The position numbers and the translations under genes were made by a program. The notes under the pieces were generated by a model. It searched no databases, was not told where the DNA came from, and saw nothing but the letters and a program-made list of their open reading frames with translations. From Allofournierella massiliensis (GTDB lineage: Bacteria; Bacillota; Clostridia; Oscillospirales; Ruminococcaceae), in NCBI RefSeq assembly GCF_004345265.1, contig NZ_SLUM01000011.1:50355-114354 (forward strand): a stretch of 64,000 nucleotides of DNA, given 5' to 3'. This document shows, piece by piece, positions 8,875-17,675 of this stretch; the stretch's first letter is position 1; each line of letters begins with the position of its first letter.

Positions 8875-10035
8875 TCAGTCTGCCCGCTGGCTGCCCCTCT
8901 GACTGTAAAGATACAGCACCAGCCCGGTGGCGCACAGCGCGAAGCCGAAGCCCATGGCCAGCGGCAGGGCGAAATCCGCCGCCCGGCCGAACACCAGATT
9001 GGTGAACACCGCCACCAGATCCATGAGCAGGGCGTTCAGGCTCAGGGTGGTGGCCCGGTCAGCAGTGCGAACCTGCCGGTTTTGCAGGGTGGTCTGCAGG
9101 GGTGTGAACAGGCTGTGGCAGACCCGCAGCAAAAGGATTGCCGCCACCGAGAGCACCGGCCCGCAGGTGAGGGTGAGCGTCAGGCAGGCCACCGCCGCCA
9201 GCGCCAGCAGCACCGCACCGGTGCGCTTCTCCCCCAGCCAGCCGGTGAGCCGGGCGGAGAATCCGCCGCAAAGGCCCAGCAGCGTCATGACCACATAGAT
9301 GACGGCGATGACGCTGGCGGAAAGACCCGCCCGGGTGTATTGCACCTGATTCAGAAAGGTGGTGATGGTCTGGTGCGCCTCGTTCAGGAATGCCGCCCCC
9401 AGCACCAGAAACAGCAGACGCGGGTTTCGCACCAGCTGCCCCAGCAGCACCTTGAATTCTGCCAGCTGGTGGCCTGCCGGCCGGGGCTGGCTGGAGCGGA
9501 CCTCCCGCAGAAAGAGCGCCAGCAATGCCGCAGCCCCGTAGCTGAACACGGTGAGCAGGCCCGCCAGCCGGTAGTTTTCGCCCACGAACACCGCGTAAAC
9601 GGCGCTGGCCGCCAGCAGACCGGCCATGCCCAGATTGTTATAAATACCAAAGACCCGGTGGCTCTCCTCCTCCGGGCAGGAAAGATACAGAATGCTCACA
9701 TCCAGGCCGGAAAGCCCGGCGCAGACCACGCTCAGCATCAGACGCTCGGCCAGAAAGCCGCCGAAGCTGTCTGCCTGCCAGAACACGATCTTGGACACAA
9801 AATAAAGCCCACAGCACAGGATCATGGACCGGCGATAACCGATCCGATCCGCCAGAATGCCCCAGGGTACCTCCAGCGCCAGTGCCAGCGCCAGCGAGAT
9901 GCTCTCGATCAGAGTGATATGAAAGACGCTCACCCCCGCCGCCTGGCGGTAAAGGGTGGCGATCGGCCCGTAGAACACCATGCCCTGCAAAAGAGCAATG
10001 GCGTACATCAGCCGGATGTTCCGATTGTTTTTCAT
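8875..10035 (-). CDS. Major facilitator superfamily transporter
   Basis: 386-residue integral membrane protein with about 12 hydrophobic helices. It shows the loop 2-3 type MFS motif in the form WGILADRIGYRRSMI and a mirrored SARLTGWLGEKRTGAV in the second half, the usual two-fold pseudo-symmetry. Such proteins most often export drugs or metabolites by proton antiport; the substrate is unknown. I place the start at the ATG at 10035 (MKNNRNIRLMYAIALLQG), because the first helix begins right after it. The open frame continues to a TTG at 10104 without an obvious better ribosome binding site. It lies between a bidirectional terminator and a MITE-like repeat, with no operon partners. Confidence 0.85.
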   Translation of the reverse strand: MKNNRNIRLMYAIALLQGMVFYGPIATLYRQAAGVSVFHITLIESISLALALALEVPWGILADRIGYRRSMILCCGLYFVSKIVFWQADSFGGFLAERLMLSVVCAGLSGLDVSILYLSCPEEESHRVFGIYNNLGMAGLLAASAVYAVFVGENYRLAGLLTVFSYGAAALLALFLREVRSSQPRPAGHQLAEFKVLLGQLVRNPRLLFLVLGAAFLNEAHQTITTFLNQVQYTRAGLSASVIAVIYVVMTLLGLCGGFSARLTGWLGEKRTGAVLLALAAVACLTLTLTCGPVLSVAAILLLRVCHSLFTPLQTTLQNRQVRTADRATTLSLNALLMDLVAVFTNLVFGRAADFALPLAMGFGFALCATGLVLYLYSQRGSQRAD

Positions 10036-10260
10036 AGCAGCAAAAAAACCGTCCTTTGTCTGAAAATACCGCACAGCAAACACCCGCCCCGCGCGTTTGC
10101 GCAAAGCGGCCGTCAGCCTGTGTGGTGTTTTCAGATGGGACGGTTCATGGCGGATTCTCCTGATTGCAGGCCAAAAGCAGCCTTTGAATTTACTTTATTC
10201 TAGCACAGTGAAAAATTGTTTGCAAGGCTCTTTTCCGTATGTGGGAATTGACAGGAAAAC

Positions 10261-10577
10261 GAAAAATGCCCCGGTCTTAGCCGGGGTGACATAAGAAAAC
10301 AACGCCGGAAAAGGCCCGCTTTTGCGGGATTGCAGCGTCAAAGCCCCTTGACAACCACCAAGGGTGCCTGCGAGGCTTTTCCTTGCACTCCCATCAAAAT
10401 CGGGCCTTTTCCGGTGCTTCGCAGTTCTGCCCCAGGATTTTGGATGCAGAAAGTGCGAAAAGGGGCAGAGCAAGCCTTGGTGGCTTGCCTGCCCCTTTGA
10501 ACATTTTGTGCGCCAAAATCCTACGGCAGAACCGTCGTTTTCTTGTGCCACACCGGCTTTAGCCGGGGCATTTTCAG
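10261..10577. repeat. MITE-like element with ~44-bp terminal inverted repeats
   Basis: About 317 bp with no coding capacity. The left end (AAAATGCCCCGG ... AAGAAAACAACG, from 10261) and the reverse complement of the right end (AAAATGCCCCGG ... AAGAAAACGACG, ending 10577) agree over about 44 bp with a minority of mismatches. A second nested inverted pair is GTTCTGCCCCAGGATTTTGG (10424-10443) with CCAAAATCCTACGGCAGAAC (10513-10532). The apex is a strong hairpin, AAAGGGGCAG...CTGCCCCTTT at about 10458-10498, enclosing CAAGCCTTGGTGGCTTG at 10471-10487. The same 17 bases recur in inverted orientation at 41511-41527 inside a second element. Confidence 0.75.
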
Positions 10578-10592
10578 TATCAGAGGGAAAAA

Positions 10593-11387
10593 TCAGTCCT
10601 CGCGGTTCTCCGCATCCCGCTGGGCCTGCTGCTGGCGGAAGCGCTCCTCCAGACCGAAGCATTTGTCCATTGCGGGATAGATGATCATCAGCACGATCAG
10701 CTCCACCAGCGCGAAGCCGAACAGCACCACCCACAGCGCGGTGTAGGGCAAAAACGAGATGATCACGATCCAGTATATGATCTGAATCAGCGCCGCTGCA
10801 ATGGAGCGGGGCGCAAAGGAAAGCGCCAGAAGCAGGCTGTTCTTCACCAGCGTGCCCAGAGGCAGATCCATCAGCACCAGCTGGCTGAACAGATAGGGGA
10901 AGATCATGGCGGTGAGCAGCACATTCATGCAGATCAGCGCTGCGCTTATCACATCGGTCTGGCCGCCGGCCAGCAGGAAGTAGCCCATGAACAGCTGGCT
11001 TGCCAGCAGAAAGCCCAGCACTGCGCCGGGAATCAGGCTCTGGCGCCAGTTGCGGCGAAAGGCCTTTTTGTAAACATGCCACCAGTAGCCCGGCTCATCC
11101 CGCATGGCACGCAGGATGGTGTCGTGCAGGCCTGCATAGCAGGGCCCCAGAAGAATACCGCCCAGAATACCGCCCGCTGCGGCCAGCAGTACCGTACGGC
11201 CCAGAATGCCCAGGAAAATCAGAATCAGTGCAGGCAGAAAGCCCAGAGTGCACAGCAGATTTGCCCGGAACAGATCGCCCATGTCCCGGCCAAGGATTTC
11301 GAAAAAGCGGGCCGGTCCCTTTTTGCGGGGTTCATCCTTGCGCACACCGGGGCCGGGTGTGTTGTAGTTGGGGTGAAAAAGACCCAT
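10593..11387 (-). CDS. DUF624 (YesL-like) membrane protein
   Basis: 264-residue membrane protein with five to six predicted helices. The N-terminal NYNTPGPGV, the LFRANLLCTLGFLPALI first helix, the GPCYAGLHDTILRAMRDEPG segment and the YKKAFRRNWRQSLIPG loop match DUF624 proteins, which typically lie beside LacI regulators and sugar ABC importers. Here the divergent neighbour is indeed a LacI gene with a sugar ABC transporter, so a shared role in carbohydrate use is plausible. The molecular function of DUF624 is not established. The start ATG at 11387 follows AAAAGGAGCG on the minus strand. The C-terminal tail is charged (RQQQAQRDAENRED) and probably cytoplasmic. Confidence 0.82.
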   Translation of the reverse strand: MGLFHPNYNTPGPGVRKDEPRKKGPARFFEILGRDMGDLFRANLLCTLGFLPALILIFLGILGRTVLLAAAGGILGGILLGPCYAGLHDTILRAMRDEPGYWWHVYKKAFRRNWRQSLIPGAVLGFLLASQLFMGYFLLAGGQTDVISAALICMNVLLTAMIFPYLFSQLVLMDLPLGTLVKNSLLLALSFAPRSIAAALIQIIYWIVIISFLPYTALWVVLFGFALVELIVLMIIYPAMDKCFGLEERFRQQQAQRDAENRED

Positions 11388-11506
11388 GTTGAATCAACGC
11401 TCCTTTTGATGATGGGGGCACGGCGCGCCCCGTTTCTCTGCTTCTATTTGTAACATATTTTGAGGCGGATTACAAACACCGGCGGCCGGTTTGGCGCATG
11501 AATCAT

Positions 11507-11518
11507 GGAAACGTTTCC
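11507..11518. promoter_or_regulatory. LacI-type operator, distal
   Basis: Perfect 12-bp palindrome GGAAACGTTTCC between the divergent DUF624 and LacI genes. It has the central CG typical of LacI/GalR-family and CcpA sites, and resembles the two proximal sites at 11640-11663. Confidence 0.65.
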
Positions 11519-11601
11519 GGGAATTTCACACAAAATGCAAGCAAAGCGCACAAAACTTTTTCCGAAGTAAGGTAAATATCGATGAAAATAACGAAAGATG
11601 G

Positions 11602-11630
11602 TTGAAAGTGCAAAAAATCAAGCATATAAT
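11602..11630 (+). promoter_or_regulatory. Promoter of the LacI-sugar transporter operon
   Basis: TTGAAA at 11602-11607 and TATAAT at 11625-11630 with a 17-base spacer. The start site near 11637 falls immediately before two adjoining LacI-type operators, so repressor binding would block initiation or escape. Confidence 0.8.
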
Positions 11631-11638
11631 ATAAGCGT

Positions 11639-11664
11639 CGAAAACGTTTCCGGCAACGTTTTCG
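11639..11664. promoter_or_regulatory. Double LacI-type operator at the transcription start
   Basis: Two abutting sites, GAAAACGTTTCC (11640-11651) and GGCAACGTTTTC (11652-11663), together form a larger inverted repeat with outer arms CGAAAACG and CGTTTTCG. Position at about +3 to +28 predicts autorepression by the LacI protein encoded next; CcpA binding is an alternative. Confidence 0.7.
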
Positions 11665-11689
11665 AAAATCTGCGGAAGGGGTGGCGAGC

Positions 11690-12694
11690 GTGACCATCAA
11701 GGACATTGCCCGGGAAAGCGGTTATGCGATCAGCACCGTATCCCGTGCGCTGAACGACCACCCGGACGTGAGCGAGGAGGCCAAGGCCCGCATCCGTCAG
11801 GTGGTGGAGGCCCGGGGCTTTGTTCCCAATGCCAACGCCCGCAAACTCAAGCAGACCGAAGCAAAAACCATTGTGTTCTTGGTCAAAAGCACCGCGAACA
11901 TGTTCTTCGCAGGCATGCTGGTTCAGCTGCAGCAGCTGGTGAGCCGGGCCGGTTACGACGGCGTGGTTCAGTATCTGGATGAAGACGGCGACGAGGTGGT
12001 GCTGGCTCAGCGATTGAGCCGGGAGCTCAAGCCCCGGGGAATTATCTTTCTGGGCGGCAGCGCCGAGCATTTCCGCAAGGGGTTTTCCTCCATCCGCCTT
12101 CCCTGCGTGCTGGCAACGGTGGTCAGCGAGGAGCTGGCCTTCGACAATCTCTCCATGGTTGGTGTGGATGACCGCAAGGGCGGCGCCGCCGCCATCGATC
12201 ACCTGCTGGCCAACGGCCATAAGGACATTCTGATCCTGGGCGCGGATCCCGCTTACAGCAACCCCAGCTACAAACGGCTGCAGGGCTGCAACGACAGCTT
12301 CACCGCCCATGGCATGGAGCTGGCCCCCCGGCGGTATCTGAAAACCAGCTTCAGCTTTGAGGCCGCCTATCAGGCAATGGACGCCTGGCTGAAGGAAGGC
12401 CAGCGGCCCCAGGCGGTATTTGCCATGAGCGATACCACCGCCATCGGCGCCATCCGGGCGCTGAACGACCATGGGCTTCGGGTGCCGGAGGATGTGTCGG
12501 TGATCGGCTTCGACGGCATGGAGCTGTCGAACTTTTACACTCCCCGGCTGTGTACCATGCGTCAGCCCTCCGAGCGCATTGCTCAGGCCAGTGTGGAACT
12601 GCTGCTGGGCTGCATCGAAAAAAAGCAGCCGGCCCGCACCCTCATGCTGGAGGCGGAGCTGGTGTTCGGTGAATCGGTGGCCGAACGCAAATGA
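11690..12694 (+). CDS. LacI-family transcriptional regulator
   Basis: 334-residue DNA-binding repressor. The N-terminal helix-turn-helix is VTIKDIARESGYAISTVSRALNDHPDVSEEAK, and a periplasmic-binding-protein-like sugar-sensing domain fills residues about 60-330 (VFAMSDTTAIGAIRALNDHGLRVPEDVSVIGFDG is diagnostic). GTG 11690 is chosen because GGAAGGGG lies 9 bases before it; an in-frame GTG at 11681 overlaps that site. It heads the operon of a sugar ABC importer and 4-alpha-glucanotransferase, so a maltose- or maltodextrin-type inducer is likely. Its own promoter carries LacI-type operators, suggesting autoregulation. Confidence 0.92.
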   Translation: MTIKDIARESGYAISTVSRALNDHPDVSEEAKARIRQVVEARGFVPNANARKLKQTEAKTIVFLVKSTANMFFAGMLVQLQQLVSRAGYDGVVQYLDEDGDEVVLAQRLSRELKPRGIIFLGGSAEHFRKGFSSIRLPCVLATVVSEELAFDNLSMVGVDDRKGGAAAIDHLLANGHKDILILGADPAYSNPSYKRLQGCNDSFTAHGMELAPRRYLKTSFSFEAAYQAMDAWLKEGQRPQAVFAMSDTTAIGAIRALNDHGLRVPEDVSVIGFDGMELSNFYTPRLCTMRQPSERIAQASVELLLGCIEKKQPARTLMLEAELVFGESVAERK

Positions 12695-12767
12695 ATCTGT
12701 ATCCCGGGCGGGAGCGACCCGCCCTTCAATCGACAACCATCAAGCATCAAAAAAGGAGAAACACACT

Positions 12768-14132
12768 ATGAAAAAGGCACTTGCACTTGTGCTTGCAGCG
12801 GCCATGGCGCTGAGCTTTGTGGCCTGCGGCGGCTCCGGAACGACGACCAGTACATCCCAGACCGGCGAAAGCACCTCCACCGGTGCAGCCTCCACCACCG
12901 GAAACGCTTCCGGCGGCAGAGTCTACTATCTGAACTTCAAGCCCGAGCAGGCAGACCAGTGGGTGGAGCTGGCTGCCAAGTACACCGAGGAGACCGGCGT
13001 TCCCGTGGACGTGGTCACCGCCGCCTCCGGCACCTACGAGTCCACCCTGAAGGCCGATATGGCCAAGACCGACGCACCCACCCTGTTCCAGGTGAACGGC
13101 CCCGTTGGCCTGGCTGCCTGGAAGGACTACTGCTATGATCTGTCCGACACTGAGCTGTACAAGCAGCTTACCAGCGATTCCTTCGCCCTGAAGGACGGCG
13201 ACAAGGTTGCCGGCGTGGCATACGTAATCGAGACCTACGGCCTGATCTACAACAAGGCGCTGCTGAACGAGTACATCGCCAAGGATTACGCGGTGATCGA
13301 GGATGCCGCCGAGATCAACAACTTCGACACCCTGAAGGCTGTGGCCGAGGACATCACCGTCCATAAGGACGATCTGGGCTTTGCCGCCTTCACCAGCGCC
13401 GGCATGGACTCCTCTTCCGACTGGCGCTTCAAGACCCATCTGGCCAACCTGCCCGTTTACTACGAGTACCAGGCCGACGGCATCACCTCCACTGAGGCCA
13501 TCAAGGGCACCTACCTGGAGAACTACAAGAACGTGTGGGATCTGTACATCAATAACGCCACCTGTGAGCCTGCCATGATCGGCTCCAAGACCGGCGACGA
13601 CGCAGCCGCCGAGTTCGCCATGGGCGAAGCCGTGTTCTACCAGAACGGCACCTGGGGCTACGGCCAGGTAACCGGTTACGAAGTGGCCGACGAGGACATG
13701 GGCATGATGCCCATCTACATCGGCGTTGAGGGCGAAGAGAATCAGGGCCTGTGCACCGGTTCCGAGAACTACTGGTGCATCAACGCCAAGGCCAGCGAGG
13801 AAGACATCCAGGCCACCATCGACTTTGTGGAATGGTGCATCACCAGCGAGACCGGCAAGACCGGTATGAAGGACATGGGCTTTGTGTGCCCGTTCACCGG
13901 CTTCACCGATGAATACCTGCCCGAGAACCCGCTGGTTCTGGCCGCCAACGAGGACGTGGCTGCCGGCCACAAGACCGTGGACTGGTGCTTCACCACCATG
14001 CCTTCCGAAGAGTGGAAGAACGGCGTGGGCGCCGCCCTGCTGGAGTACGCTCAGGGTACCGGCGACTGGAGCGGTGTTGAGACCGCTTTCGTGGACGGTT
14101 GGGCCACCGAGTATGCAGCTGCCAACGGCTGA
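12768..14132 (+). CDS. Sugar ABC transporter substrate-binding lipoprotein
   Basis: 454-residue exported lipoprotein of the family-1 (MalE-like) extracellular binding proteins. The signal peptide MKKALALVLAAAMALSFVAC ends at the lipobox cysteine, residue 20, followed by a Ser/Thr-rich linker. The mature part starts VYYLNFKPEQADQWVELAAKYTEETG and includes the family blocks TLFQVNGPVGLAAWKDYC and AMGEAVFYQNGTWGYGQ. ATG 12768 has AAAAGGAGAAA upstream; the longer open frame from 12579 only overlaps the lacI end. With the two permeases and MalQ downstream, maltose or maltodextrin is the likely ligand. No ATPase gene is present, so a shared MsmK/MalK-type ATPase elsewhere is needed. Confidence 0.9.
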   Translation: MKKALALVLAAAMALSFVACGGSGTTTSTSQTGESTSTGAASTTGNASGGRVYYLNFKPEQADQWVELAAKYTEETGVPVDVVTAASGTYESTLKADMAKTDAPTLFQVNGPVGLAAWKDYCYDLSDTELYKQLTSDSFALKDGDKVAGVAYVIETYGLIYNKALLNEYIAKDYAVIEDAAEINNFDTLKAVAEDITVHKDDLGFAAFTSAGMDSSSDWRFKTHLANLPVYYEYQADGITSTEAIKGTYLENYKNVWDLYINNATCEPAMIGSKTGDDAAAEFAMGEAVFYQNGTWGYGQVTGYEVADEDMGMMPIYIGVEGEENQGLCTGSENYWCINAKASEEDIQATIDFVEWCITSETGKTGMKDMGFVCPFTGFTDEYLPENPLVLAANEDVAAGHKTVDWCFTTMPSEEWKNGVGAALLEYAQGTGDWSGVETAFVDGWATEYAAANG

Positions 14133-14167
14133 GCCGCACAGCACTGAATTGTATCCGTAAAACCGAA

Positions 14168-14276
14168 GGGGGCGGGCAGGTTCTGCCCGCCCCCGCTGCG
14201 GTTTTTGCGCATGCCTGCCGGTCTGCTTCCGGCCCGGCGCAGTGCCGTCCCCTGCGGGGGGCGGACCGGCGGGCAT
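14168..14276 (+). promoter_or_regulatory. Two hairpins between binding-protein and permease genes
   Basis: The first hairpin is GGGGGCGGGCA (14168-14178) with TGCCCGCCCCC (14183-14193); a T run follows only after ten more bases. The second is ATGCCTGCCGGTC (14211-14223) with GACCGGCGGGCAT (14264-14276). Such structures after a binding-protein gene usually protect its mRNA or partly terminate transcription, giving more binding protein than permease. That role is inferred. Confidence 0.6.
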
Positions 14277-14335
14277 GACGGCCCCGGGCGGCCCGATCCG
14301 ATTTTTCATCCATCACAACAAGGAGGGAACTGTTT

Positions 14336-15178
14336 ATGGAACGCGCGGTCAAAAAATACTTCCCCATCTTCGCGCTGCCCACCCTGCTGGCCTTTGTCAT
14401 CGGCTTTATCGCCCCCTTTATCGAGGGCGTGTATCTTTCGTTCTGCGAATTCACCACCATCTCGGATGCCCGGTTCGTGGGGCTGAAAAACTACGGCCGC
14501 ATCTGGTCCGACCCCACCTTCCTGCATTCGCTGTGGTTCACTGCTCTGTTCACGGTGGTCACGGTAATCCTGATTAACGTGCTGGCCTTTGCGGTGGCAC
14601 TGCTGCTCACCAAGAGCTTCAAGGGCACCAACCTGTTCCGGGGCGTGTTCTTCATGCCCAACCTGATTGGCGGCATCGTGCTGGGCTATACCTGGCAGCT
14701 GATTCTGAACGGCATCTTCGGGCTGTTCGGCCGCACCCTTACTTACAGCGCATCCTACGGCTTCTGGGGTCTGGTGATCCTGATGTGCTGGCAGCAGGTG
14801 GGCTATATGATGATCATCTACATCGCCGGCCTGCAGAGCATTCCCGGCGATCTGTACGAGGCGGCCCGCATCGACGGCGCCAGCTCCCGCCAGTGCCTGT
14901 GGCGCATCACCCTGCCCATGAGCATGCCCTCCATCACCATCTGTACCTTTCTGACGCTGACCAACGGCTTCAAGCTGTATGACCAGAACCTGGCCCTCAC
15001 CAACGGCCAGCCCTCGGATATGACCGAGATGCTGGCGCTGAATATTGTGAACACCTTCTACGGCCGCAACGGCTGGGAGGGCGTCGGCCAGGCAAAGGCT
15101 GTGATCTTTACCATTCTGGTGGCGATCCTGGCGCTGGCCCAGAACCGCCTGACCCGTTCGAAGGAGGTGCAGCAGTAA
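14336..15178 (+). CDS. Sugar ABC transporter permease (MalF/UgpA-like)
   Basis: 280-residue inner-membrane permease with six helices. The cytoplasmic EAA loop that contacts the ATPase is visible as YEAARIDGASSRQCLWRITLP near residue 180. It starts with ATG after AAGGAGGGAACTGTTT. The stop overlaps the next start as TAATG, showing translational coupling with the partner permease. Binding-protein, two-permease order is the classic CUT1 sugar importer layout. Specificity is inferred from malQ downstream. Confidence 0.92.
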   Translation: MERAVKKYFPIFALPTLLAFVIGFIAPFIEGVYLSFCEFTTISDARFVGLKNYGRIWSDPTFLHSLWFTALFTVVTVILINVLAFAVALLLTKSFKGTNLFRGVFFMPNLIGGIVLGYTWQLILNGIFGLFGRTLTYSASYGFWGLVILMCWQQVGYMMIIYIAGLQSIPGDLYEAARIDGASSRQCLWRITLPMSMPSITICTFLTLTNGFKLYDQNLALTNGQPSDMTEMLALNIVNTFYGRNGWEGVGQAKAVIFTILVAILALAQNRLTRSKEVQQ

Positions 15179-16014
15179 TGACCGACAAGACAAAACATGG
15201 CTGGATTTACACGCTGGTGTTTTCCATCGTGAGCCTTGTTTACATCTCGCCCATCCTGATGATCTTCATGAACAGCTTCAAGAAAAAGGCATACATCAAC
15301 CGGATGCCCTTCGCGCTGCCCAATGAAAAGACCTTTGTGGGGCTGGAAAACTATGTGGAGGGTCTGCGCAAGACCGGTTTCTTCAGTGCCTTCGGCTACA
15401 GCCTGTTCATTACCGTGGCCAGCGTGGCGGTGATTCTGCTGTGCACCTCCATGTGCGCCTGGTATATCAGCCGGGTTCACACCTGGTACACCAGGGCCAT
15501 CTACATGCTGTGCCTGATCTCCATGGTGGTGCCCTTCCAGATGGTCATGTATCCCCTGTCCAAGATCAGCGACTCCATGCACCTGGGCAACCCGGTGGGC
15601 ATTATCCTGATTTATCTGGGCTTCGGTGCCGGTCTGGCGGTGTTCATGTTCACCGGCTTCATGCGCAGCGTGCCCATCGAGGTGGAGGAAGCCGCCATGA
15701 TCGACGGCTGCAATCCCCTGCAGACCTTCTTCCGGGTGGTTCTGGCCATGCTCAAGCTCACACTGGTGAGCGTTGGCATTCTGGAGACCATGTGGATCTG
15801 GAACGACTATCTGCTGCCCAGTCTGGTGCTGGATCTGCGCAAGTACAAAACCATCCCCATCGCCATTCAGTATCTGAAGGGCGGCTACGGCTCGGTGGAC
15901 TGGGGCGCCATGATGGCCATGCTGGTGCTGGCCATTGTGCCCATCATCCTGTTCTATCTGGCCTGCCAGAAGCACATCATCAAGGGCGTGGCCGCGGGTG
16001 CGGTCAAGGGTTGA
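15178..16014 (+). CDS. Sugar ABC transporter permease (MalG/UgpE-like)
   Basis: 278-residue partner permease with six helices. The EAA loop reads VEEAAMIDGCNPLQTFFRVVL near residue 172, and the MWIWNDYLLPSLVL segment typical of MalG-type CUT1 permeases follows. ATG 15178 overlaps the stop of the preceding permease. The two form the transmembrane heterodimer of the importer. Confidence 0.92.
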   Translation: MTDKTKHGWIYTLVFSIVSLVYISPILMIFMNSFKKKAYINRMPFALPNEKTFVGLENYVEGLRKTGFFSAFGYSLFITVASVAVILLCTSMCAWYISRVHTWYTRAIYMLCLISMVVPFQMVMYPLSKISDSMHLGNPVGIILIYLGFGAGLAVFMFTGFMRSVPIEVEEAAMIDGCNPLQTFFRVVLAMLKLTLVSVGILETMWIWNDYLLPSLVLDLRKYKTIPIAIQYLKGGYGSVDWGAMMAMLVLAIVPIILFYLACQKHIIKGVAAGAVKG

Positions 16015-16035
16015 TCCAACGGGAAAGGAGCGATC

Positions 16036-17505
16036 GTGTTGAAGCGAGCAAGCGGCATCCTGCTGCCGGTTTCCAGCCTGCCGGGCCCCTGGGGGATCGG
16101 CACGCTGGGCAAAGAGGCCAGGCAGTTTGTGGATTTTCTTGCTGCCGCGGGCCAGACCTACTGGCAGATTCTGCCGGTGGGGCCCACCGGCTACGGCGAC
16201 AGCCCCTATCAGAGCTTTTCTGCCTTTGCGGCAAACCCTTATTTCATTGATCCGGACACCCTGATCGCCCGGGGCCTGCTCACCGAAGAGGAAGCCGGAG
16301 CGGACTGGGGCGTAAATCCGGCCCGGGTGGACTATGGTGCGCTGTATGCCCACCGCCACGCGCTGCTGCAAAAAGCGGCGGACCGGCTTCCGGCCGGGGA
16401 TGCAGGCTTTGCCCACTGGCAGAAAAAACAGAGCGCTTGGCTGGAGGACTACGCCCTCTTCATGGCACTCAAGGAGGAAAACGATCAGCAGAGCTGGACC
16501 TGCTGGCCGGATGAGGTGCGTCTGCGCCGCCCCGATGCACTGGAGCGGGCCCAAAAGCGGCTGGCCGGACGGGTGGACTACTGGAGGAAGATCCAGTATC
16601 TGTTCTACTGCCAGTGGGCCGCGCTTCTGGAATATGCCCATGGGAAGGGCGTGCAGATCATCGGAGACATTCCCATCTATGTTTCGCCGGATTCCTCGGA
16701 CATCTGGGCTGCGCCGGAGCTGTTCCAGACCGATGGGGATCGGCGGCTCACCCGGGTGGCGGGCTGCCCGCCGGATGCCTTCGCCGCCGACGGTCAGCTG
16801 TGGGGCAATCCCCTGTACGACTGGCCCCGCCACAAGGCCACCGGTTACGCCTGGTGGCTGCGGCGGCTGCGCCATGCGCTTACCATTTACGATGTGGTGC
16901 GCATCGACCATTTCCGGGGCTTCGAAAGCTATTATTCCATCCCCGCCCGGGACACCACCGCCCAGAACGGCAGCTGGCAGCCCGGCCCGGGCATGGATTT
17001 CATCGGGGCCATCCACGCAGAGATGCCCGGTGCACAGATCATTGCCGAGGATCTGGGATATCTGACCCCGCAGGTGAAGGAGCTGCTGGAGGGCAGCGGC
17101 TACCCGGGGATGAAGGTGCTTCAATTTGCCTTCGACCGGCGGGAAGCCGGGGACTATCTGCCCCACAACTATCTGCACAACTCGGTGGTCTACACCGGCA
17201 CCCACGACAACACAACCACCGCAGCATGGGAAACTGACGCCCACCCGGAGGATGTGGCCCGCGCCCGCGCCTATCTGCACGCCGAGGGCGAGCCGCTGGT
17301 GGAGGGCTTTATCCGGGCTGCAATGGCCAGCGTGAGCGCCACCGCCATCATCCCCATGCAGGACTGGCTGGGGCTGGGCGCAGAGGCCCGGATGAACGTG
17401 CCCAGCCGCCCCTGGGGCAACTGGCAGTGGAGGCTGGAACCCGGCGCACTGACCCCGGCCCTTGCTCAGCGCATCGCGGCTCTCACCGAGCTGTACGGCC
17501 GGTAA
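16036..17505 (+). CDS. malQ: 4-alpha-glucanotransferase (amylomaltase, GH77)
   Basis: 489-residue cytoplasmic enzyme that transfers alpha-1,4-glucan segments between maltodextrins and releases glucose. It begins RASGILLPVSSLPGPWGIGTLG and has YWQILPVGPTGYGDSPYQSFSAFA, both characteristic of GH77. Catalytic blocks are IIGDIPIYVSPDSSD, VRIDHFRGFESYYSIP (nucleophile Asp), IIAEDLGYLTPQV (acid/base Glu) and YTGTHDNTTTAAW. GTG 16036 with AAAGGAG upstream is used; a TTG follows immediately. It closes the LacI-ABC operon, which identifies the imported sugar as a maltose/maltodextrin type. Confidence 0.95.
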   Translation: MLKRASGILLPVSSLPGPWGIGTLGKEARQFVDFLAAAGQTYWQILPVGPTGYGDSPYQSFSAFAANPYFIDPDTLIARGLLTEEEAGADWGVNPARVDYGALYAHRHALLQKAADRLPAGDAGFAHWQKKQSAWLEDYALFMALKEENDQQSWTCWPDEVRLRRPDALERAQKRLAGRVDYWRKIQYLFYCQWAALLEYAHGKGVQIIGDIPIYVSPDSSDIWAAPELFQTDGDRRLTRVAGCPPDAFAADGQLWGNPLYDWPRHKATGYAWWLRRLRHALTIYDVVRIDHFRGFESYYSIPARDTTAQNGSWQPGPGMDFIGAIHAEMPGAQIIAEDLGYLTPQVKELLEGSGYPGMKVLQFAFDRREAGDYLPHNYLHNSVVYTGTHDNTTTAAWETDAHPEDVARARAYLHAEGEPLVEGFIRAAMASVSATAIIPMQDWLGLGAEARMNVPSRPWGNWQWRLEPGALTPALAQRIAALTELYGR

Positions 17506-17533
17506 ACTGGAAAATTATCCAAACACCTTCCAG

Positions 17534-17562
17534 ACGCCTCTCCGAATGGAGAGGCGTTTTTG
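17534..17562 (+). terminator. Terminator of the maltodextrin operon
   Basis: Stem ACGCCTCTCC (17534-17543) with GGAGAGGCGT (17548-17557), loop GAAT, then TTTTT. Confidence 0.88.
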
Positions 17563-17613
17563 TTAGTTTTAGGCAAAGAATGGGGTGGCAAGCTTTTTCT
17601 TTTGGGCCGATTA

Positions 17614-17622
17614 TGGTACAAT
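17614..17622 (+). promoter_or_regulatory. Extended -10 promoter of plsC
   Basis: TGGTACAAT with TACAAT at 17617-17622; the -35 region is poor. The resulting leader would be about 45 nt to the plsC start. Confidence 0.5.
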
Positions 17623-17675
17623 AAGCCGTAATGACGCAGCCCGTTCGGCTGCCCGAAACTGCAAGGAGAACTGTT

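Noticed and set aside
10364..10684. 106-aa open frame inside the first MITE-like element
   Set aside because: It runs across the inverted repeats and into the antisense of the DUF624 gene; no ribosome binding site or family match.
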